Assembly: GCF_000698575.1 (NCBI RefSeq) | Contig: NZ_JFHD01000001.1 | Location: forward strand, 682,001 to 746,000 | Source: Caballeronia zhejiangensis | GTDB lineage: Bacteria > Pseudomonadota > Gammaproteobacteria > Burkholderiales > Burkholderiaceae | DNA: 64,000 nt | Reading direction: 5' to 3' | Shown: positions 61,277 to 64,000 of the stretch, one piece after another | Layout of the letters: every line of letters begins with the position of its first letter | How positions within the stretch are numbered: the stretch's first letter is position 1 | Position numbers and translations under genes: made by a program | The notes under the pieces: model-generated | The model's input: only the letters and a program-made list of their open reading frames with translations | Told to the model about the DNA's origin: nothing | Databases searched by the model: none

Positions 61277-61388
61277 TGCGCTCTGTCTCCTCGTTTTCGA
61301 CGTTTGATCTGAGGGGAAATCTAGCGGAGGCGTTGTTGCTGCGGAAGTGCGAATCCGGAAACGGGAGTCTTCGAATATCCGCAAGGGC

Positions 61389-62309
61389 TCAGCTTGCGGC
61401 GCGTTCCCCGCCGGGCGCGACGAGCGATGCGGGCGCGAGTCCGCTCAGATAATCGAAGAGCCTGCGCGCGGGCAAAGGCGCCGCGCCCACGCGTATGCCG
61501 ACCGACATCACGCGCTCGGCCCACGGATTCGTCAGGCGAATGAAGCGCAGACGCATGGGTTCGCGAAAGAGCCGCACCGCGCCTTCGGGCAACACGCCGA
61601 TGCCCTGCCCCGCCGCGATCAGCCTGCACATGCCTTCGAAGCTTTGCACCTGTACGCGAAAGCGGATCGCGCGGCCCGCGAGCGCGGCTTCCTTGACGAG
61701 CATGCGCGTGACTTCGGCCTTATCGTCCAGACCGACGATATCGTGCTCGAGCAGCGCGGCGAAATCGATCTGATCGCCTTGCAGAACGTGATCTTCGGGC
61801 ACGACGACGCTGATGCGATCCGTGCAATACGGCGCGAGGCGAATGCCTTCCATGCCGCTCTGCGACGTCACCACGCCGACATCCGCGCGCCCTTCGCGCA
61901 GCGCCTGAAGAATGTCCATGCTGCGCAATTCGCTGATATGCAGCTTGATGTCCTGATAGCGCTGGGAGAACGCACGCAGATGATCGGGCAAGTCCTGGCT
62001 GATCGCGGAGATATTGGCGAACACGCGCACGCGGCCGACGGAGCCTTTCGTGTAATCGGATAGCTCGCTATAGATCGCGTCGGTCCTGAGCAGCAGTTCC
62101 GTGGCGTGACGCGCGAGCGCTTCGCCGGCCGGCGTGGGCTCGACACCCGCCGACGTGCGATTCAGAAGCCCCACGCGAAAGTGATGTTCGAGCAGCGCGA
62201 TGCGCCGGCTCGCCGTCGATAGCGACATATGCGATTGCTGCGCCGCCTTGGACAGGCTGCCCATTTCGACGGCGCGCAGAAAGAGAGCCAGCGACGTGAG
62301 ATCGAACAA
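61389..62309 (-). CDS. LysR-family transcriptional regulator
   Basis: LysR regulator of 306 aa. The HTH (about 1-60) reads LTSLALFLRAVEMGSLSKAA, then QQSHMSLSTASRRIALLE. The effector domain starts GRVRVFANISAISQ. It resembles LysR regulators found next to tartrate/malate-type dehydrogenases. Unusually it lies on the same strand and upstream of its probable target genes, with a 112-bp gap that could hold an operator. Confidence 0.88.
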   Translation of the reverse strand: MFDLTSLALFLRAVEMGSLSKAAQQSHMSLSTASRRIALLEHHFRVGLLNRTSAGVEPTPAGEALARHATELLLRTDAIYSELSDYTKGSVGRVRVFANISAISQDLPDHLRAFSQRYQDIKLHISELRSMDILQALREGRADVGVVTSQSGMEGIRLAPYCTDRISVVVPEDHVLQGDQIDFAALLEHDIVGLDDKAEVTRMLVKEAALAGRAIRFRVQVQSFEGMCRLIAAGQGIGVLPEGAVRLFREPMRLRFIRLTNPWAERVMSVGIRVGAAPLPARRLFDYLSGLAPASLVAPGGERAAS

Positions 62310-62408
62310 AACCGGATGCTCCGTGGAAATTTATTCCGGGGAGTATGGCATTGGGTTGGGATTGCTGTGGCGTGGAGGGATACAGGAAAACCCTGAGCGA
62401 TGCGGCTG

Positions 62409-64000
62409 TTAGAAAGGCGCACCCTCGAATTCCATGAGCGGAAAAAGCGTGTCCTTGCCGTCGATATCCAGCACGAGCCGCGTCGCGTGATGGAAGCTTG
62501 CATAGCGGCCAACGAAGCGGCTCAGCACATCGCCGAAGAGCGTCGCATCGCCGGGTCCGTCAAACGCACTCGCATCGAGCCGGACGTGAACGCGAATCTC
62601 GAAGCGCATATGCCCCTTTCCCACGCTTTCATGCTCGGACAGCCGCACGTCTCGAATCGCATCGATGCGTCGCGCGATGCTTTCGTCGTGTGACCAGTCG
62701 TAGAGCTCCAGCGCCTCACGGAGCACCACCACGCCGCCCATCCCGATCATGTTCAACTCATTCGCGCCGCCTGCCGTGTAGTGCCCGAGCACGCGCCAGT
62801 CGTACTCCGGGTGATAGCGCGGAGGATAGAGCGGCAAAGTCGGCGCTGTCAGATTGCGCACGGAAGCGATGCCGGTAAAACCCGACACGGTCTCGTTGAT
62901 CGTCGCCTCGGACAGCGCCATGCGCGGCAGGCGTCCGTTGTTCGCGAGCGCGCGAACCGTCAGGTAGCCGTCCGGCTTTGGACGATTCTCATCGTGTCGG
63001 GCATCCGCATGGAAGCGCTCCCAGAGCGAACCGGAAAGCGTCACCCAGAGTTCGCGGCCGGTTACGCCAAAGCGCATCGAGGTATGGAAATACCGCTCAG
63101 GCTTCTCGTAGCGCAGCGTCCAGCCGCGATGGCGGAAGCTCGTGAATGCGCCGTAGGCGTGGCGCGCGCTGTCTTCCGGATCGGCCGCCGTCACCGCGAG
63201 CACGTGATACGGCTCGACGTGCCCCGCCACATCCTGCTGCAGACGTACGCGATGCTCGCGGTCATGCCGGTCTGTCGGCCGCAGCGGCAACGCGTCCACT
63301 TCGAACAGATTGATCACGGGCGTGCAGAAGAGACGAAAGCTGTCGCGACTGACCGGATAGTCGCCAGGCACGCGAGCGTTCAGTTCGATCTCGAAGGTCA
63401 TTTGCGATTCACCCATCGGCAGCATCGACGCATCGAAGCCGCATAGATCGACGAAGTTGAATTTCTGCGGGAACACGAAGTATTCCAACAGCGTCTGTTC
63501 GCGATCCAGCCCGCGGTCACGCTCGGGCTCCGTGACCGGCCACAGCCGCGCGGACGGACCAAAGCCTGCCGCTTCGAAGCGCACGTCTTCGAGCGGTTGC
63601 AACTCGCCATCGCGCACTGTAGGCAGGCGCAGGCTGATCGATTCGACTTGGCGCGTCAGCGCCGCGTACAGCGCGGAGGCGGCAGGCCGGTCGCCGTGCA
63701 AGTAAAGACGGATGCGCGACAAATCAACCGCCTCGCGTTGCTCGCCAAGCCACAACCGGAACGTAAGGCGAATCACGGTGCGTCCGCCATCGCGGACCGC
63801 GATCTCTGCATCTTCGACCGAAAGTGGCAACAACTTCACCGTCTGCGTCGTCCGATAGAGACACTTGACCTGATCCGGACCGACAGGCGTCGACCGCACG
63901 GCGGCCCCCGCGGGAATCTGCGTTGCCGAAGCAACTCCGCGACCAATCGGCGTGCATTCGATGATCGACAGCGATGGAATCGCGCGCGCCGCATGTTCGT
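62409..64000 (-). CDS. tssF: type VI secretion baseplate protein TssF (ImpG), 5' end beyond window
   Basis: Partial gene: the frame is open to the window edge, so the start lies beyond 64000 and at least 530 codons are present. Family signs are KCLYRTTQTVKLLPL near the visible N-terminus, FVFPQKFNFVDLCGF, and the C-terminal block GDVLSRFVGRYASFHHATRLVL. TssF is part of the wedge of the type VI secretion baseplate with TssE, TssG and TssK. The usual next gene, tssG, is absent: a non-coding 99-bp gap and a LysR gene follow. The rest of the cluster must be to the right, outside the window. Confidence 0.9.
   Translation of the reverse strand, partial: EHAARAIPSLSIIECTPIGRGVASATQIPAGAAVRSTPVGPDQVKCLYRTTQTVKLLPLSVEDAEIAVRDGGRTVIRLTFRLWLGEQREAVDLSRIRLYLHGDRPAASALYAALTRQVESISLRLPTVRDGELQPLEDVRFEAAGFGPSARLWPVTEPERDRGLDREQTLLEYFVFPQKFNFVDLCGFDASMLPMGESQMTFEIELNARVPGDYPVSRDSFRLFCTPVINLFEVDALPLRPTDRHDREHRVRLQQDVAGHVEPYHVLAVTAADPEDSARHAYGAFTSFRHRGWTLRYEKPERYFHTSMRFGVTGRELWVTLSGSLWERFHADARHDENRPKPDGYLTVRALANNGRLPRMALSEATINETVSGFTGIASVRNLTAPTLPLYPPRYHPEYDWRVLGHYTAGGANELNMIGMGGVVVLREALELYDWSHDESIARRIDAIRDVRLSEHESVGKGHMRFEIRVHVRLDASAFDGPGDATLFGDVLSRFVGRYASFHHATRLVLDIDGKDTLFPLMEFEGAPF

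Noticed and set aside
1..64000. Mobile elements, prophage and CRISPR
   Set aside because: I searched by eye for transposase, integrase, repeated spacers and tRNA 3'-end duplicates and found none in the window.

Overview
The window is GC-rich, densely coded DNA from a beta-proteobacterium of the Burkholderiaceae, most like Paraburkholderia or Caballeronia. This rests on gene content and codon bias (polyamine and dipeptide type ABC systems, many LysR regulators, a type VI secretion gene, a NuoM of burkholderial type). The genus is an inference. I see no IS element, prophage, CRISPR array or rRNA. One tRNA gene, tRNA-Leu(GAG), is present.

Layout. 1-9.3 kb: a polyamine-type ABC system (binding protein, two permeases, ATPase) with an aldehyde dehydrogenase, an FAD amine/amino-acid oxidase, a HAD hydrolase and a frameshifted GMC oxidoreductase, beside a GcvA-like LysR gene. 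10.2-20.9 kb: a leftward run of ten genes, many translationally coupled, coding for a HAD hydrolase, a PuuB-like FAD oxidase, a complete dipeptide-type ABC transporter with a fused double ATPase, a three-subunit flavin/iron-sulfur dehydrogenase of HcnABC architecture, and a short AraC regulator. 21.1-28.4 kb: another aldehyde dehydrogenase, a GNAT protein, a second dipeptide-type binding protein, an Fe-S flavoprotein of the N-demethylase/dienoyl-CoA-reductase class and a LysR. Together these 28 kb look like a specialised island for import and oxidation of amines, N-methylated amino acids, opines or small peptides. The substrates cannot be read from sequence.

28.4-40.2 kb: MscS-type channel, tRNA-Leu, a LysR gene whose frame runs antisense into the tRNA, NDH-2, a small exported protein, an orphan NuoM, a DctA-family carrier with an amino-acid binding protein, a hybrid histidine kinase and a diguanylate cyclase. 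40.3-46.8 kb: a beta-oxidation operon resembling pimF-pimC-pimD (dicarboxylyl-CoA degradation) with a divergent LysR gene and a striking nested palindrome between them, then an EamA exporter. 46.9-51.6 kb: a LysR, a chorismatase (hydroxybenzoate-forming) coupled to a ribbon-helix-helix protein, and a second hybrid kinase. 51.7-57.3 kb: two drug-efflux MFS carriers, YukJ/DUF2278, CHAD, NUDIX and BON proteins. 57.3-57.9 kb: a deletion scar holding the ends of a LysR gene and an SDR gene. 57.9-62.3 kb: a LysR - tartrate/malate-type dehydrogenase - aldehyde dehydrogenase - DUF2520 run. 62.4-64 kb: the 3' part of tssF, cut by the window edge.

The observations most worth following are the HcnABC-like module embedded in a peptide-transporter operon, the twice-occurring HAD + FAD-oxidase + ABC unit, the orphan NuoM, the RHH-chorismatase pair, the nested palindrome at 44905-44947 and the LysR/SDR deletion scar.
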